Below, piece after piece: positions 50,840 to 60,530 of a DNA stretch of 64,000 nucleotides (its first letter is position 1; every line of letters starts with the position of its first letter). The position numbers and the translations under genes are program-made. Under the pieces are notes generated by a model that saw only the letters and a list, made by a program, of their open reading frames with translations, was not told where the DNA came from and ran no database searches. The DNA is from [Ruminococcus] torques ATCC 27756 (GTDB taxonomy: Bacteria; Bacillota; Clostridia; Lachnospirales; Lachnospiraceae), in NCBI RefSeq assembly GCF_000153925.1, contig NZ_DS264345.1, positions 248,001 to 312,000 of the forward strand, read 5' to 3'.

Positions 50840-51880
50840 ATGATGGAGTTAGTAACAGGAGGAAGCGGAAGCGGGAAATCCGCGTATGCAGAAGACAGGA
50901 TCTGCGCATTGTATGAAGAATACCGTAAGACAGGAAAGAAGGAACAAAAGCTGTATTATATAGCGACGATGTATCCGTATGGAACGGAAACAGAAGAGAA
51001 AATAGCCGACCACAGGAGACGAAGAGAAGGAAAAGGGTTTCGGACTCTTGAATGGTATACAAACATTACGGAAAAGATCCATCAGTTTGAAGCGTCCGGG
51101 GAGGCGCTTGGATGTGTTCTTTTAGAGTGCGTCTCTAATTTGGCTGCGAACGAATTATATATGGAAGAAGGGGCGAAAGACGAGGCTGTCCGGGTTGTTG
51201 CGCAAGCCATGGCAATGTTGAAAAAGAAAAGTTGTCATCTTGTTGTTGTGACAAATGAAATCTTTTCGGAATCGGCAAAAGATTCGGAAGAGATGAGAAA
51301 GTATAAGTATATTATGGGAGAGATCAACAAAGAGCTTGCGAAGATGGCAGATGAAGTGACTGAAGTCGTCTGCGGAAGACCTCTCAGAAGAAAAGTAAAG
51401 ACCGCGGAAGATAAAACTGCATGCGGGAATACAAGACGGAATGAAGGGAACGAAAGACAGATGAAGACGGCAAAGTGTGAAATGTCCTGCGGCAAAATGA
51501 AAAGAGGAATCAGGATCGTGACAGGGGGAGCGTTTCAGGGAAAGAAAAACTACGCGCAGTTATGCTATCCGGGACTGAAATGGAGCAGCGGAGCGGACTG
51601 TAGTTTCGAGGATGTCAAAACATGGGAGGCTGTAGATGGGTTTCATCTTTTTATATGGCGCTGGCTGAAATCAGGAAGAACAAAAGAAGAACTGTTAGAA
51701 ATGATAAGCGAAGAGAGAGATCTTGTTATCGTGTGTGACGAGATCGGGTGCGGTCTGGTTCCGGTTGATGCGTTTGAGCGTGAGTACAGAGAGGCAGTCG
51801 GAAGAATTATGACCGGTTTGACTAAAAAGGCAGTTCGGGCAGACCGCGTGATCTGTGGGATCGGATATGTTATAAAATGA
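50840..51880 (+). CDS. cobU: CobU with a second, degenerate CobU-like domain
   Basis: 346 residues. The first ~190 are CobU, the adenosylcobinamide kinase/guanylyltransferase: P-loop GGSGSGKSAYAE, IADHRRRREGKGFRTLEW (His-Arg motif that takes GMP), LLECVSNLAANELY, VVVTNEIFSESAKDSE. A Lys/Arg/Cys-rich linker (about 195-218) is followed by a second, shorter copy: RIVTGGAFQGKKNYAQL, VIVCDEIGCGLVPVDAFEREYREAVGRI, ADRVICGIGYVIK. In that copy the P-loop GxxGxGKS has become GGAFQGKK, so ATP binding is doubtful. First gene of a three-gene B12 operon. Confidence 0.9.
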   Translation: MMELVTGGSGSGKSAYAEDRICALYEEYRKTGKKEQKLYYIATMYPYGTETEEKIADHRRRREGKGFRTLEWYTNITEKIHQFEASGEALGCVLLECVSNLAANELYMEEGAKDEAVRVVAQAMAMLKKKSCHLVVVTNEIFSESAKDSEEMRKYKYIMGEINKELAKMADEVTEVVCGRPLRRKVKTAEDKTACGNTRRNEGNERQMKTAKCEMSCGKMKRGIRIVTGGAFQGKKNYAQLCYPGLKWSSGADCSFEDVKTWEAVDGFHLFIWRWLKSGRTKEELLEMISEERDLVIVCDEIGCGLVPVDAFEREYREAVGRIMTGLTKKAVRADRVICGIGYVIK

Positions 51881-51922
51881 AAAGAAACACTGAAAACGAT
51901 CAAAGAAAAGGAGGAAAAGAAG

Positions 51923-52570
51923 ATGTTGACAGAGATAGAAAAGGTGCTTCCGTCGGAGATTGAGAAAAGAAGTTTTGAGATCATTGCGGAAGAACTGGGG
52001 GATAAGCAGTTGATTCCGGGAACGGAATCGATCGTGAAAAGATGTATCCATACGAGCGCTGATTTTGATTATGCGGATAATCTTATTTTTTCGGAAAATG
52101 TAGTTGAAAAGGCGCTAAAAGCAATCCGCGGCGGAGCGTCTATTGTGACAGATACACAAATGGGAAAAGCGGGGATCAATAAAAAATGTCTTGCCGGCTA
52201 TGGTGGAGAGGTATATTGCTTTATGTCGGATGACGATGTGGCGCAGGCGGCAAAAAGAAACAAAACAACACGGGCGGCCGCGAGTATGGATAAGGCGGCA
52301 AAATTAGGGGAGCAGGTAATCTTTGCCATCGGAAATGCTCCGACAGCGCTTGTGCGTTTATATGAGCTGATCAAAGAGGAAAAGATCGCCCCGGAACTTG
52401 TGATCGCGGTTCCGGTCGGATTTGTCAATGTTGTACAGTCAAAAGAATTGATCTTAAGTCTTGAAAATACTCCGTATATTGTTGCGAGAGGACGAAAAGG
52501 CGGCAGCAATATTGCGGCATGTATATGTAATGCACTTTTGTACATGGGAGACGGAGGAAAAAGAGAATGA
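51923..52570 (+). CDS. cbiC: Cobalt-precorrin-8 methylmutase CbiC
   Basis: 215 residues. Signatures: EIEKRSFEIIAEELG, KRCIHTSADFDYADNLIFSE (the active-site His), GASIVTDTQMGKAGINK, FAIGNAPTALVRLYEL and VPVGFVNVVQSKELIL. It moves a methyl group from C11 to C12, giving cobyrinic acid. AAGGAGGAAAAGAAG precedes the ATG. The stop overlaps the next gene by 4 bp. Confidence 0.96.
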   Translation: MLTEIEKVLPSEIEKRSFEIIAEELGDKQLIPGTESIVKRCIHTSADFDYADNLIFSENVVEKALKAIRGGASIVTDTQMGKAGINKKCLAGYGGEVYCFMSDDDVAQAAKRNKTTRAAASMDKAAKLGEQVIFAIGNAPTALVRLYELIKEEKIAPELVIAVPVGFVNVVQSKELILSLENTPYIVARGRKGGSNIAACICNALLYMGDGGKRE

Positions 52571-53040
52571 AAAAGCCGTATTTTCCGATGTTTGTTGATC
52601 TTTCGGGCAGACAGGTTACTGTAGTGGGAGGGGGCAGTGTTGCGCTTCGCCGATCGGAGACGCTGCTTTATTTCGGCGTGGATATTAAAGTGATCGCGCC
52701 GGAGATCAGAAGTGAGTTTTATCGTCTGGATTCCGAAGGAAAAGTTGTTTTGTGTAACAGAGAATATCAGGAAGGGGATGCAAAAGGAGCAGATCTTGTG
52801 ATCGCCGCATCAAACTGTCGGGAAGTAAACCGCCGTGTGTATGAAGAGTGTCAAAAAGCACATATTCCGGTCAACACGGCAGACGACAGAGAGTTGTGTG
52901 ACTTTTATTTTCCGTCTGTCGTATTGGCAGAAGATATTGTCATCGGACTAAATTCCATAGATCACGATCCGAAGAAAGTGAAAGAAGCGAGAAAGATTAT
53001 TGAAAATGTGTTTGATAATGAACGAGATTACCGTTCCTGA
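52567..53040 (+). CDS. Precorrin-2 dehydrogenase (SirC/CysG N-terminal type)
   Basis: 157 residues, the NAD-binding half of siroheme synthase only. PMFVDLSGRQVTVVGGGSVALRRSETLL (Rossmann GxGxxA-like), LVIAASNCREVNRRVYEEC and NTADDRELCDFYFPSVV are typical. It oxidises precorrin-2 to sirohydrochlorin, the CbiK substrate. It lacks the C-terminal dimer/chelatase extension of Met8p-like enzymes, so it is probably a dehydrogenase only. Confidence 0.92.
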   Translation: MKKPYFPMFVDLSGRQVTVVGGGSVALRRSETLLYFGVDIKVIAPEIRSEFYRLDSEGKVVLCNREYQEGDAKGADLVIAASNCREVNRRVYEECQKAHIPVNTADDRELCDFYFPSVVLAEDIVIGLNSIDHDPKKVKEARKIIENVFDNERDYRS

Positions 53041-53069
53041 TAATAAGATAAAGAAGGTGTTAAAACATT

Positions 53070-53098
53070 CTGTCAGCAGAAAAACTGCTGGCAGTTTC
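53070..53098 (+). terminator. Terminator after the second B12 operon
   Basis: CTGTCAGCAG (53070-53079) pairs with CTGCTGGCAG (53085-53094) around AAAAA, followed by TTTCT. The remaining sequence up to the hymA start at 53352 is AT-rich, with a possible promoter (TTAACA 53268-53273, 17 bases, TGATAT 53291-53296) and nothing else recognisable. Confidence 0.75.
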
Positions 53099-53351
53099 TG
53101 CATTGGCGACAGACTGAAGTGTGGATCCGTTCGATCCGTCGATGTTTCGGTAATAAATGTAAAAAGATAAAAGATATAAAAAATGAAAAAGAAACAGATG
53201 TATTATGTGTAAAATGTAAAAACAAAAGCGGTGCACATTGTTTTTGGTGATAAAAATAGACAAAAAATTAACAAAAAATAAGTAGAATTATGATATTTTG
53301 TATGATATGATATCTCTAATGGGCATTAACAGTAAGAATGGAGGTTGAAGA

Positions 53352-53846
53352 ATGGCAGAGAAAAAGGCGACTGTTCCTTTCTCGGGAACAAAAGAACAGG
53401 AAGAAGCACTCATGAAAGTAATCCATGAGCTAAAAGATGAAAAAGGGGCGCTGATGCCGATCTTGCAGAAAGCGCAGGATATATATGGGTATCTTCCGAT
53501 CGAAGTTCAGAAAATGATCTCAGACGAGACAGGTATTCCGATGGAGAAGATCTATGGAGTGGCAACATTTTATTCACAGTTCACATTGAGTCCGAAAGGA
53601 AAATACAGGATTTCCGTCTGTCTTGGAACGGCATGTTATGTAAAAGGATCGGGAGATATTTACAATGCTTTGATGGAAAAGTTAGGTATTGTCGGCGGAG
53701 AATGTACGCCGGACGGAAAGTTTTCTCTTGATGCGTGCCGATGTGTCGGAGCATGCGGATTAGCTCCTGTTATGATGATCAATGACGAAGTATACGGACG
53801 TTTGACAGTAGATGATCTGGATGACATTTTAGCGAAGTATGAATAA
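53352..53846 (+). CDS. Hydrogenase subunit HymA/HndA (NuoE-like, [2Fe-2S])
   Basis: 164 residues, NuoE/thioredoxin-like ferredoxin fold. The [2Fe-2S] ligands are in SVCLGTACYVKGS and LDACRCVGACGLAPVM (C-x4-C ... C-x3-C). A helical N-terminal part (LMPILQKAQDIYGYLPIEVQKMI) is typical. It is the small subunit of a trimeric [FeFe] hydrogenase, carrying electrons between NAD(H)-FMN and the others. GGAGGTTGAAGA precedes the ATG. Confidence 0.94.
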   Translation: MAEKKATVPFSGTKEQEEALMKVIHELKDEKGALMPILQKAQDIYGYLPIEVQKMISDETGIPMEKIYGVATFYSQFTLSPKGKYRISVCLGTACYVKGSGDIYNALMEKLGIVGGECTPDGKFSLDACRCVGACGLAPVMMINDEVYGRLTVDDLDDILAKYE

Positions 53847-53929
53847 TGCGGACATCAAAATCCCGGATAATATGAAAACGGGAATATGATACTTATTGAT
53901 TTTAGAAAAACAGGAAATGGAGGAGTTAT

Positions 53930-55849
53930 ATGAAATCTCTTGAACAATTACATGAGATCTGTGAGCGGATGCGTAAAGTCGTGCAGCTTAGAGAAGAGAA
54001 TGCGAAAGAAATACTTGAGAAAGCCGCAATGTGTGAAAGCGGAAAAGATGCCGATGGAAATACATACCGCACGCATGTGCTTGTCTGCGGCGGAACCGGA
54101 TGTACGTCTTCCGGAAGCGCCCGGATCAGAGAGAGACTGGAAAAAGAGATCGAAGCGAACGGATTGTCCGATGAAGTCTGTGTTGTTAAGACAGGTTGTT
54201 TCGGCTTGTGTGCGTTAGGCCCGATCATGATCGTATATCCGGAAGGAACGTTTTATTCTATGGTTCAGGAAGAAGATATTCCGGAGATTGTGACAGAACA
54301 TCTGCTCAAAGGAAACGTGGTAAAGCATCTGCTTTATGAAGAGACTGTAAAAGCAGATAAGATCATTCCGTTAAACGAGACGAATTTTTATAAAAAACAG
54401 CACAGAGTCGCTCTGCGAAACTGCGGTGTCATCAATCCCGAAAAGATCGACGAATATATCGGAACAGGCGGATACGAAGCGCTCGGTATTGTTCTGACGG
54501 AAAAGAAGCCGGAAGATGTGATTCAGATTCTTTTGGACAGCGGGCTTCGCGGCAGAGGCGGAGCAGGATTCCCGACAGGGTTAAAATGGAAGTTTGCGGC
54601 AGGAAATGACGCAGATCAAAAATATGTCTGTTGTAATGCGGACGAAGGAGATCCGGGAGCATTTATGGATCGTTCGATCTTAGAGGGAGATCCTCATGCG
54701 GTTCTTGAAGCAATGGCGATCGCCGGATATGCGATCGGAGCATCCCAAGGCTATATTTATGTTCGTGCAGAGTATCCGATCGCCGTGCAGCGTCTTGAGA
54801 TTGCGATCGAACAGGCAAGAGAGTACGGTCTGCTCGGAAAAAATATTTTCGATAGCGGATTTGACTTTGATATTGAATTAAGGCTTGGAGCAGGCGCGTT
54901 TGTCTGCGGAGAAGAGACGGCTCTTATGACTTCTATAGAAGGAAACAGAGGAGAGCCGCGTCCGCGTCCGCCGTTCCCGGCGCTGAAAGGCCTGTTTCAA
55001 AAACCGACAATTTTAAATAACGTGGAGACGTATGCCAATATCCCTCAGATTATTGTGAACGGACCGGAGTGGTTCGCTTCGATGGGAACGGAAAAATCAA
55101 AAGGAACGAAAGTATTTGCTCTCGGCGGAAAGATCCATAATACAGGACTTGTAGAAATTCCGATGGGAACGACGCTTCGCGAGATCGTAGAAGAGATCGG
55201 CGGAGGAGTGCCAAACGGAAAGAAATTCAAAGCTGCTCAGACGGGAGGCCCGTCAGGAGGATGTATCCCTGCAGAACATTTAGATATTCCGATCGATTAC
55301 GATAATCTGCTTTCAATCGGTTCAATGATGGGTTCCGGCGGTTTGATCGTCATGGATGAAGATACTTGCATGGTCGATATCGCGAAATTCTTCCTTGAGT
55401 TTACGGTAGATGAGTCATGCGGAAAATGTACTCCGTGCCGGATCGGAACACGCCGTATGCTTGAAATCCTTGAGAAGATCACAAAAGGTCAGGCAACGAT
55501 GGAAGATCTCGATAAGCTGGAAGAACTGTGCTATCATCTCCAATCAAATTCTCTGTGTGCGCTCGGACAGACGGCTCCGAATCCGGTGCTTTCGACTTTG
55601 AGATATTTCAGAGACGAGTATATTGCTCACATTGTAGATAAAAAATGCCCTGCCGGAGTATGTAAAGATCTCCTTCAATATAAGATCGATCCGGATAAAT
55701 GTAAAGGTTGTACGCTCTGTGCGAGAACCTGTCCGGCAGATGCGATCATCGGTAAAGTAAAAGAAGTGCATATGATCAATCCTGAAAAATGTCTCAAGTG
55801 CGGAGCTTGTATGGAAAAATGCCGCTTCGGAGCAATTTACAAAGAATAA
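53930..55849 (+). CDS. Hydrogenase NAD-binding subunit HymB/HndC (NuoF-like)
   Basis: 639 residues. Order: N-terminal thioredoxin-like [2Fe-2S] part (VCGGTGCTSSGSA, KTGCFGLCALGPI, residues about 45-110); NuoF core with the FMN/NADH motif GLRGRGGAGFPTGLKW, CNADEGDPGAFMDR and the N3 cluster site SCGKCTPCRIGTRRMLE; and a C-terminal two-cluster ferredoxin (CKGCTLCARTCPADAI, CLKCGACMEKCRFGAI). It binds NAD(H) and FMN; trimeric relatives bifurcate electrons between NADH and ferredoxin. AATGGAGGAGTTAT precedes the ATG. Confidence 0.95.
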   Translation: MKSLEQLHEICERMRKVVQLREENAKEILEKAAMCESGKDADGNTYRTHVLVCGGTGCTSSGSARIRERLEKEIEANGLSDEVCVVKTGCFGLCALGPIMIVYPEGTFYSMVQEEDIPEIVTEHLLKGNVVKHLLYEETVKADKIIPLNETNFYKKQHRVALRNCGVINPEKIDEYIGTGGYEALGIVLTEKKPEDVIQILLDSGLRGRGGAGFPTGLKWKFAAGNDADQKYVCCNADEGDPGAFMDRSILEGDPHAVLEAMAIAGYAIGASQGYIYVRAEYPIAVQRLEIAIEQAREYGLLGKNIFDSGFDFDIELRLGAGAFVCGEETALMTSIEGNRGEPRPRPPFPALKGLFQKPTILNNVETYANIPQIIVNGPEWFASMGTEKSKGTKVFALGGKIHNTGLVEIPMGTTLREIVEEIGGGVPNGKKFKAAQTGGPSGGCIPAEHLDIPIDYDNLLSIGSMMGSGGLIVMDEDTCMVDIAKFFLEFTVDESCGKCTPCRIGTRRMLEILEKITKGQATMEDLDKLEELCYHLQSNSLCALGQTAPNPVLSTLRYFRDEYIAHIVDKKCPAGVCKDLLQYKIDPDKCKGCTLCARTCPADAIIGKVKEVHMINPEKCLKCGACMEKCRFGAIYKE

Positions 55850-55863
55850 GGAGGGCAGAGAAG

Positions 55864-57606
55864 ATGGGAAATGTGAATTTAAAGATCAATGGTTTAAATG
55901 TGACAGCGCCTGCCGGCTCTACGATCCTTGAAGCGGCACAGGCTGCGGGAATTAAGATACCGACTTTGTGTTATTTAAAAGAGATCAATGAGATCGGCGC
56001 CTGCCGTATGTGCGTCGTGGAAGTAAAAGGCGCAAGAAATCTCGTGGCATCTTGTGTACATCCGGTTGCAGAAGGGATGGAAGTGCAGACGAATACGCCG
56101 AAACTTCTTGATTCGAGAAGAAGAACATTAGAGCTGCTTTTGTCGAATCATGACAAAAAATGTCTGTCTTGTGTCAGAAGCGGGCAGTGTGAACTTCAAG
56201 AGCTTTGTCAGGAACTCGGAGTGACAGATGAAAATTACTTCGAGGGCGAGACAACACATTATGAATTGGATGAAAGCGCGGTTCATATGGTGCGGGATAA
56301 CAACAAATGTATCCTTTGCCGGAGATGTTCTGCCGTCTGTGAAAAAGTGCAGAGCGTAGGAGTGATCGGACCGAACAACAGAGGATTTGCCACGTTTATC
56401 GGCTCTCCGTTCGAGATGGGACTGGGAGATACAAGCTGCGTCGGCTGCGGACAGTGTATCGCGGCATGTCCGACGGGCGCGCTCTACGAAAAGAGCAATA
56501 TCGACGACGTTCTTGCCGCTATTGCGGATGAGACAAAACATGTTGTAGTACAGCCTGCTCCGTCGGTGCGGGCGGCTCTTGGCGAAGAATTCGGTTATCC
56601 GATGGGAACAGACGTAGAAGGAAAGATGGCTGCGGCTCTTAGAAGGATCGGATTTGATAAAGTATTCGATACAAATTTCAGTGCAGACCTTACGATTATG
56701 GAAGAAGCTCATGAATTTTTAGACAGAGTGAAAAACAAAGGAGTCCTTCCGCTTATGACGTCATGCTCACCCGGATGGGTAAAATATTGCGAGCATTACT
56801 ATCCGGATCAGCTCGATCATCTTTCAAGCTGCAAATCACCGCAGCAGATGTTCGGAGCGATTACGAAAACATATTATGCGGAAAAGATGAACATTGCGCC
56901 TGAAGATATTGTCTGCGTCAGCGTGATGCCGTGTACGGCGAAGAAGTTTGAAATCCAAAGAGAAGATCAGGACGCAGGCGGCGTTCCTGATGTAGATATT
57001 TCGATCACGACAAGGGAACTTGCACGCCTGATCCGTAAAGTCGGAATTAATTTCCGCAGTCTTCCGGATGAAGGATTCGACGATCCGCTCGGAGAATCTA
57101 CAGGAGCGGGAGTGATCTTCGGCGCAACAGGAGGCGTTATGGAAGCGGCTCTTCGTACCGCAGTGGAAGAACTGACAGGCGAGACGCTTGAGAAAGTAGA
57201 ATTTACAGAAGTTCGTGGAACAGAGGGAATCAAAGAAGCGGTTTACAACGTAGCAGGAATGGATGTGAAAGTCGCCGTTGCTTCCGGACTTTCCAATGCG
57301 AAGATTATCATGGATAAAATAAGAGCTAAAGAGGCGGACTATCATTTTGTTGAGATCATGTGCTGTCCTGGAGGATGTGTCAACGGCGGCGGTCAGCCTC
57401 AGGTGCATGCGGATGTGCGTAATTTTGAAGATGTAAAGGCAATTCGTGCAAAGGTACTTTATGATAACGATGCCGCAAAAACATTGAGAAAATCTCATGA
57501 GAATCCGTCCATCAAACGGGTTTACAGCGAATATCTCGGCGAACCGGGAAGTGAGAAAGCGCATCATATTCTTCATACAACATATGTAAAACGTACAGTG
57601 AATTAA
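55864..57606 (+). CDS. [FeFe] hydrogenase catalytic subunit HymC/HndD
   Basis: 580 residues from ATG at 55864 (AAGGAGGG about 8 bases upstream). Plant-type [2Fe-2S] (CYLKEINEIGACRMCVVE), His-Cys3 [4Fe-4S] (HDKKCLSCVRSGQCELQELC), two [4Fe-4S] (CILCRRCSAVC, CVGCGQCIAACPTGAL), then the H-cluster motifs: L1 MTSCSPGWVKYCEHYYPDQ, L2 VMPCTAKKFE, L3 EIMCCPGGCVNGGGQP. L1 is TSCSP rather than TSCCP; the H-cluster ligand Cys is kept. A C-terminal small-subunit-like tail completes it. Forms or consumes H2 with HymA and HymB. Confidence 0.95.
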   Translation: MGNVNLKINGLNVTAPAGSTILEAAQAAGIKIPTLCYLKEINEIGACRMCVVEVKGARNLVASCVHPVAEGMEVQTNTPKLLDSRRRTLELLLSNHDKKCLSCVRSGQCELQELCQELGVTDENYFEGETTHYELDESAVHMVRDNNKCILCRRCSAVCEKVQSVGVIGPNNRGFATFIGSPFEMGLGDTSCVGCGQCIAACPTGALYEKSNIDDVLAAIADETKHVVVQPAPSVRAALGEEFGYPMGTDVEGKMAAALRRIGFDKVFDTNFSADLTIMEEAHEFLDRVKNKGVLPLMTSCSPGWVKYCEHYYPDQLDHLSSCKSPQQMFGAITKTYYAEKMNIAPEDIVCVSVMPCTAKKFEIQREDQDAGGVPDVDISITTRELARLIRKVGINFRSLPDEGFDDPLGESTGAGVIFGATGGVMEAALRTAVEELTGETLEKVEFTEVRGTEGIKEAVYNVAGMDVKVAVASGLSNAKIIMDKIRAKEADYHFVEIMCCPGGCVNGGGQPQVHADVRNFEDVKAIRAKVLYDNDAAKTLRKSHENPSIKRVYSEYLGEPGSEKAHHILHTTYVKRTVN

Positions 57607-57617
57607 AAAGTCCGAGA

Positions 57618-57710
57618 AACAACTGATCTTAGTTGTTATGGACCGCGCTGTTACTATATGTCAAATATTTTATAACACAGGGAAGTCTTTTAGATTTTCC
57701 TGTGTTATAA
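57618..57710 (+). terminator. Two hairpins after the hydrogenase operon
   Basis: AACAACT/AGTTGTT (57618-57624/57631-57637) and a longer stem TTATAACACAGG/CCTGTGTTATAA (57670-57681/57699-57710) follow the hymC stop. The second is the likelier terminator, though its T-run is short, so read-through into the CPBP gene and the sensor genes is possible. Confidence 0.5.
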
Positions 57711-57821
57711 TTATAAAAAGCTGTTTTATTAAAAAGATAACTGACAGGAAATGAAGATAAAACAAAAAGTTGTGAACAATGTGACTTTGCCGGTCGGTTT
57801 ATCGGGAAAGGGGAACGGAAT

Positions 57822-58787
57822 ATGGGATGGGATTGGCATAAGTTTCGGAAAGATACGGCATTTGCGACAAGAAATCTGGTCTGGTACACTTTGATCATGT
57901 CGGTTGTGACAGAGATGGTCTCCGCAATGGTTTCGGCATTGACGAAGACAGGCGGTTCGTCAGAGTCGCTTATTTCGGAGGTGACGGGAACGGCAGCTTC
58001 CGCAGGGATGATCGCAGGAGTTTTGATCGGAGTTTTCTGTCTTTTTAAGATTGACGGTACAAAAGCAGAAAAGATCGATATTTTCCAAAAATCGAAACGA
58101 AAGATGACAGCAGGCGCATTTTCAAGATTTTGCATCTACATGATCATGGCTCAGATGGTCTTTTCGTTGATCGCAGCAGCAGCGGAACTGATTTTGAATC
58201 AGTTGGGGCTTTCGATGGATACGCTGACAGAGCTTGCTTCGGTCGGTTCTGATATGGGGATTATGATGATGATCTATGCCGGATTCGTCGGACCGGTTGT
58301 GGAAGAACTCGTTTTCAGAGGATTTCTTATGAGACGGTTTGAAAAATATGGTAAAGGATTTGCGGTTATTGTCTCGGCAGTTTTGTTCGGTGTTATGCAC
58401 GGGAATCCGCTTCAGATCGTATTCGGAACGCTCGTGGGACTTATTTTAGGATATATAGCAATCGAATATTCGATAAAATGGTCGATCATCCTTCACATCG
58501 CGAATAACTTTATTCTCGGAGATGTGATCGGCGGCTTGTTCGGGCTGCTTCCCGATGATGTGGAAGGGATTGCGTTTACTGTATTTTTAGGTATCGGTTT
58601 TGTGATCGGTTTCGTTCTTCTGATTATAAGAAGAAAAGAGTGGATTAGCTGGCTGAAAGAAAACGCTGCGCCCGGGAGTTATTATCTTAATGCTCTTACA
58701 ACGCCTTCGGCAGTGATCTTTATCGGTTATAATCTGTTGAACGGGCTGATGCTTTTGACGCTGATATTTATGGAACCGTTTTTGTGA
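57822..58787 (+). CDS. CPBP-family intramembrane protease-like protein
   Basis: 321 residues with about eight membrane segments. The CPBP/Abi motifs are present: GPVVEELVFRGFLMRRFEKYG (EExxxR, about residues 164-184), FGVMHGNP (second motif His) and LHIANNF (third motif His). These form the metal-free glutamic-type site of Rce1-like proteases. Role unknown; family members process peptides or protect against bacteriocins. It lies between the hydrogenase and its putative sensor. Confidence 0.88.
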   Translation: MGWDWHKFRKDTAFATRNLVWYTLIMSVVTEMVSAMVSALTKTGGSSESLISEVTGTAASAGMIAGVLIGVFCLFKIDGTKAEKIDIFQKSKRKMTAGAFSRFCIYMIMAQMVFSLIAAAAELILNQLGLSMDTLTELASVGSDMGIMMMIYAGFVGPVVEELVFRGFLMRRFEKYGKGFAVIVSAVLFGVMHGNPLQIVFGTLVGLILGYIAIEYSIKWSIILHIANNFILGDVIGGLFGLLPDDVEGIAFTVFLGIGFVIGFVLLIIRRKEWISWLKENAAPGSYYLNALTTPSAVIFIGYNLLNGLMLLTLIFMEPFL

Positions 58788-58818
58788 AAAAGGGAACGTC
58801 CTACAGGAGGTATGAGGA

Positions 58819-60528
58819 ATGAAAGTCATTGATTTTAAAGATGCAAAATGCCGTCATTGTTATAAATGCGTACGAAACTGCGCGGTAAAAGCGATCAGTG
58901 TCAAAGACGAGCAGGCGCGCATTATGGTCGATCATTGTATCAACTGCGGGCGCTGTCTGGAAGTCTGTCCGCAGAACGCAAAAACATTTGCAAGCGATCT
59001 GGAAAGAGTGAAAGGATATTTGGCACAAGGGTTTAAAACGATCATATCGATCGCTCCGTCCTATGCGGGAGTTCTTGATTTTGATCAGCCGGGGCAGGTC
59101 GTGGACGCGCTTTTGAAACTTGGATTTTATGAGGTGAGAGAGACTGCGGAAGGGGCGGCTCTTGTGACAAATGAATATAAAAAACTTGTGCGGGAAAATG
59201 AGATGCCGAATATTATTACGACATGCTGTCCGAGTGTGAACGATCTGATCGAAAAATATTATCCCGACTGCGCGAAGTATATGGCTCCTGTCGTATCGCC
59301 GATGGTAGCCCACGGCAGATATATTAAGAAAATATACGGATCGGATGTGAAAGTTGTATTTTTAGGTCCGTGTATCGCGAAGAAGCAGGAGGCGATCGGA
59401 GACGAGAGAGTATTCGGCGCGGTCGATGCGATCCTGACATTTGAAGAGCTGGCAGATTGGTTCGCCGAAGAAGGGATTGATCTTCGTCAATGCGAAGAGA
59501 AACCGATGGGGAACCCTGATCCTAAGATCAACAGACTCTATCCTGTCAGCGGAGGGGTGATCCAGTCTGTGATCACAGAGGAAGATGCAGACGGATATCA
59601 TAAAGTATTTGTAGACGGACTGGAAAACTGTATGGAGATGCTGGAATGTCTAGGAAAGGGAGAACTGGATCATTGCTTTATCGAGGCGAACGTCTGTGAA
59701 GGCGGATGTGCGAAAGGACCTGCGTCGGCACATTGGAACACATCTTATGTAAAGACAAAAGTAAAAATAGAAAACGGAGTTTCTTATAAGGCGGCGCGTG
59801 ATCTTCCGGATATGACGGCGGAAGAACTGCACAAAGAGTTTAAAGACTGTAGTCTTTCAGATGCGATGCCGTCCGAAGAACAGATCCGTCATATTTTGAA
59901 ATCTACCGGAAAATATTGTGCGGAAGACGAACTGAACTGCGGGGCATGCGGATATTCTACATGCAGGGAAAAAGCGGTCGCAGTCTTTCAGGGAAAAGCG
60001 GAATTGTCTATGTGTATGCCTTATGCATTGACACAGGCAGAGTCGATGTCTAATGTCGTGATGGATGTGACGCCGAATATGATCTTTGTCATCGGAAGCG
60101 ATATGAAGATATTAGACTGCAACAGGAAAGGGCAGGATCTTCTCGGAGTCGGACGGGAGGAAGCGGTACAACGGTATATTTTTGAATTTATCGAGACAGA
60201 GGATATTGAAGAAGTGCTGGACACGAAAAAACCGGTGATGCATAAAAAGATCAAGATTGATAATGACAGGCTGACAGTGGAAGAGACGATCGTATACATT
60301 GACAATCTGGATGCCGCTTTGGTGACATATCAAGATGTGACGCGGGAAGAAAAAGTGAGGGAACAGCATTATAAGCTGAAAGTCGGAACTGTGGAAATGG
60401 CGCAGAAAGTGATCGAAAAGCAGATGATGGTCGCCCAGGAGATCGCGGGGCTGCTTGGCGAGACAACGGCAGAGACGAAAGTTACATTGACGAAATTGAG
60501 AGACTCGATATTGAATGAAGAAGATTAA
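58819..60528 (+). CDS. PAS-containing sensory [FeFe] hydrogenase (HydS/HfsD-like)
   Basis: 569 residues. N-terminal two-cluster ferredoxin (CRHCYKCVRNCAVKAI, CINCGRCLEVCPQNAK), then a group C-type H-cluster domain: L1 TTCCPSVNDLIEKYYPD, L2 FLGPCIAKKQE, L3 EANVCEGGCAKGPA. All four H-cluster Cys are in place but the surroundings differ from the catalytic HymC. A further Cys motif follows (LNCGACGYSTCREKAVAVFQGKAELSMCMPY, about 373-403), then a PAS domain (about 408-520) and a C-terminal helical tail. The build suggests an H2/redox sensor that signals through PAS to the phosphatase encoded next. AGGAGGTATGAGGA precedes the ATG. Confidence 0.92.
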   Translation: MKVIDFKDAKCRHCYKCVRNCAVKAISVKDEQARIMVDHCINCGRCLEVCPQNAKTFASDLERVKGYLAQGFKTIISIAPSYAGVLDFDQPGQVVDALLKLGFYEVRETAEGAALVTNEYKKLVRENEMPNIITTCCPSVNDLIEKYYPDCAKYMAPVVSPMVAHGRYIKKIYGSDVKVVFLGPCIAKKQEAIGDERVFGAVDAILTFEELADWFAEEGIDLRQCEEKPMGNPDPKINRLYPVSGGVIQSVITEEDADGYHKVFVDGLENCMEMLECLGKGELDHCFIEANVCEGGCAKGPASAHWNTSYVKTKVKIENGVSYKAARDLPDMTAEELHKEFKDCSLSDAMPSEEQIRHILKSTGKYCAEDELNCGACGYSTCREKAVAVFQGKAELSMCMPYALTQAESMSNVVMDVTPNMIFVIGSDMKILDCNRKGQDLLGVGREEAVQRYIFEFIETEDIEEVLDTKKPVMHKKIKIDNDRLTVEETIVYIDNLDAALVTYQDVTREEKVREQHYKLKVGTVEMAQKVIEKQMMVAQEIAGLLGETTAETKVTLTKLRDSILNEED

Positions 60529-60530
60529 AG

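Noticed and set aside
53250-53300. Rex-type redox operator upstream of the hydrogenase operon
   Set aside because: Only one half-site-like TTAACAA is present; the matching TTGTTAA arm is missing.
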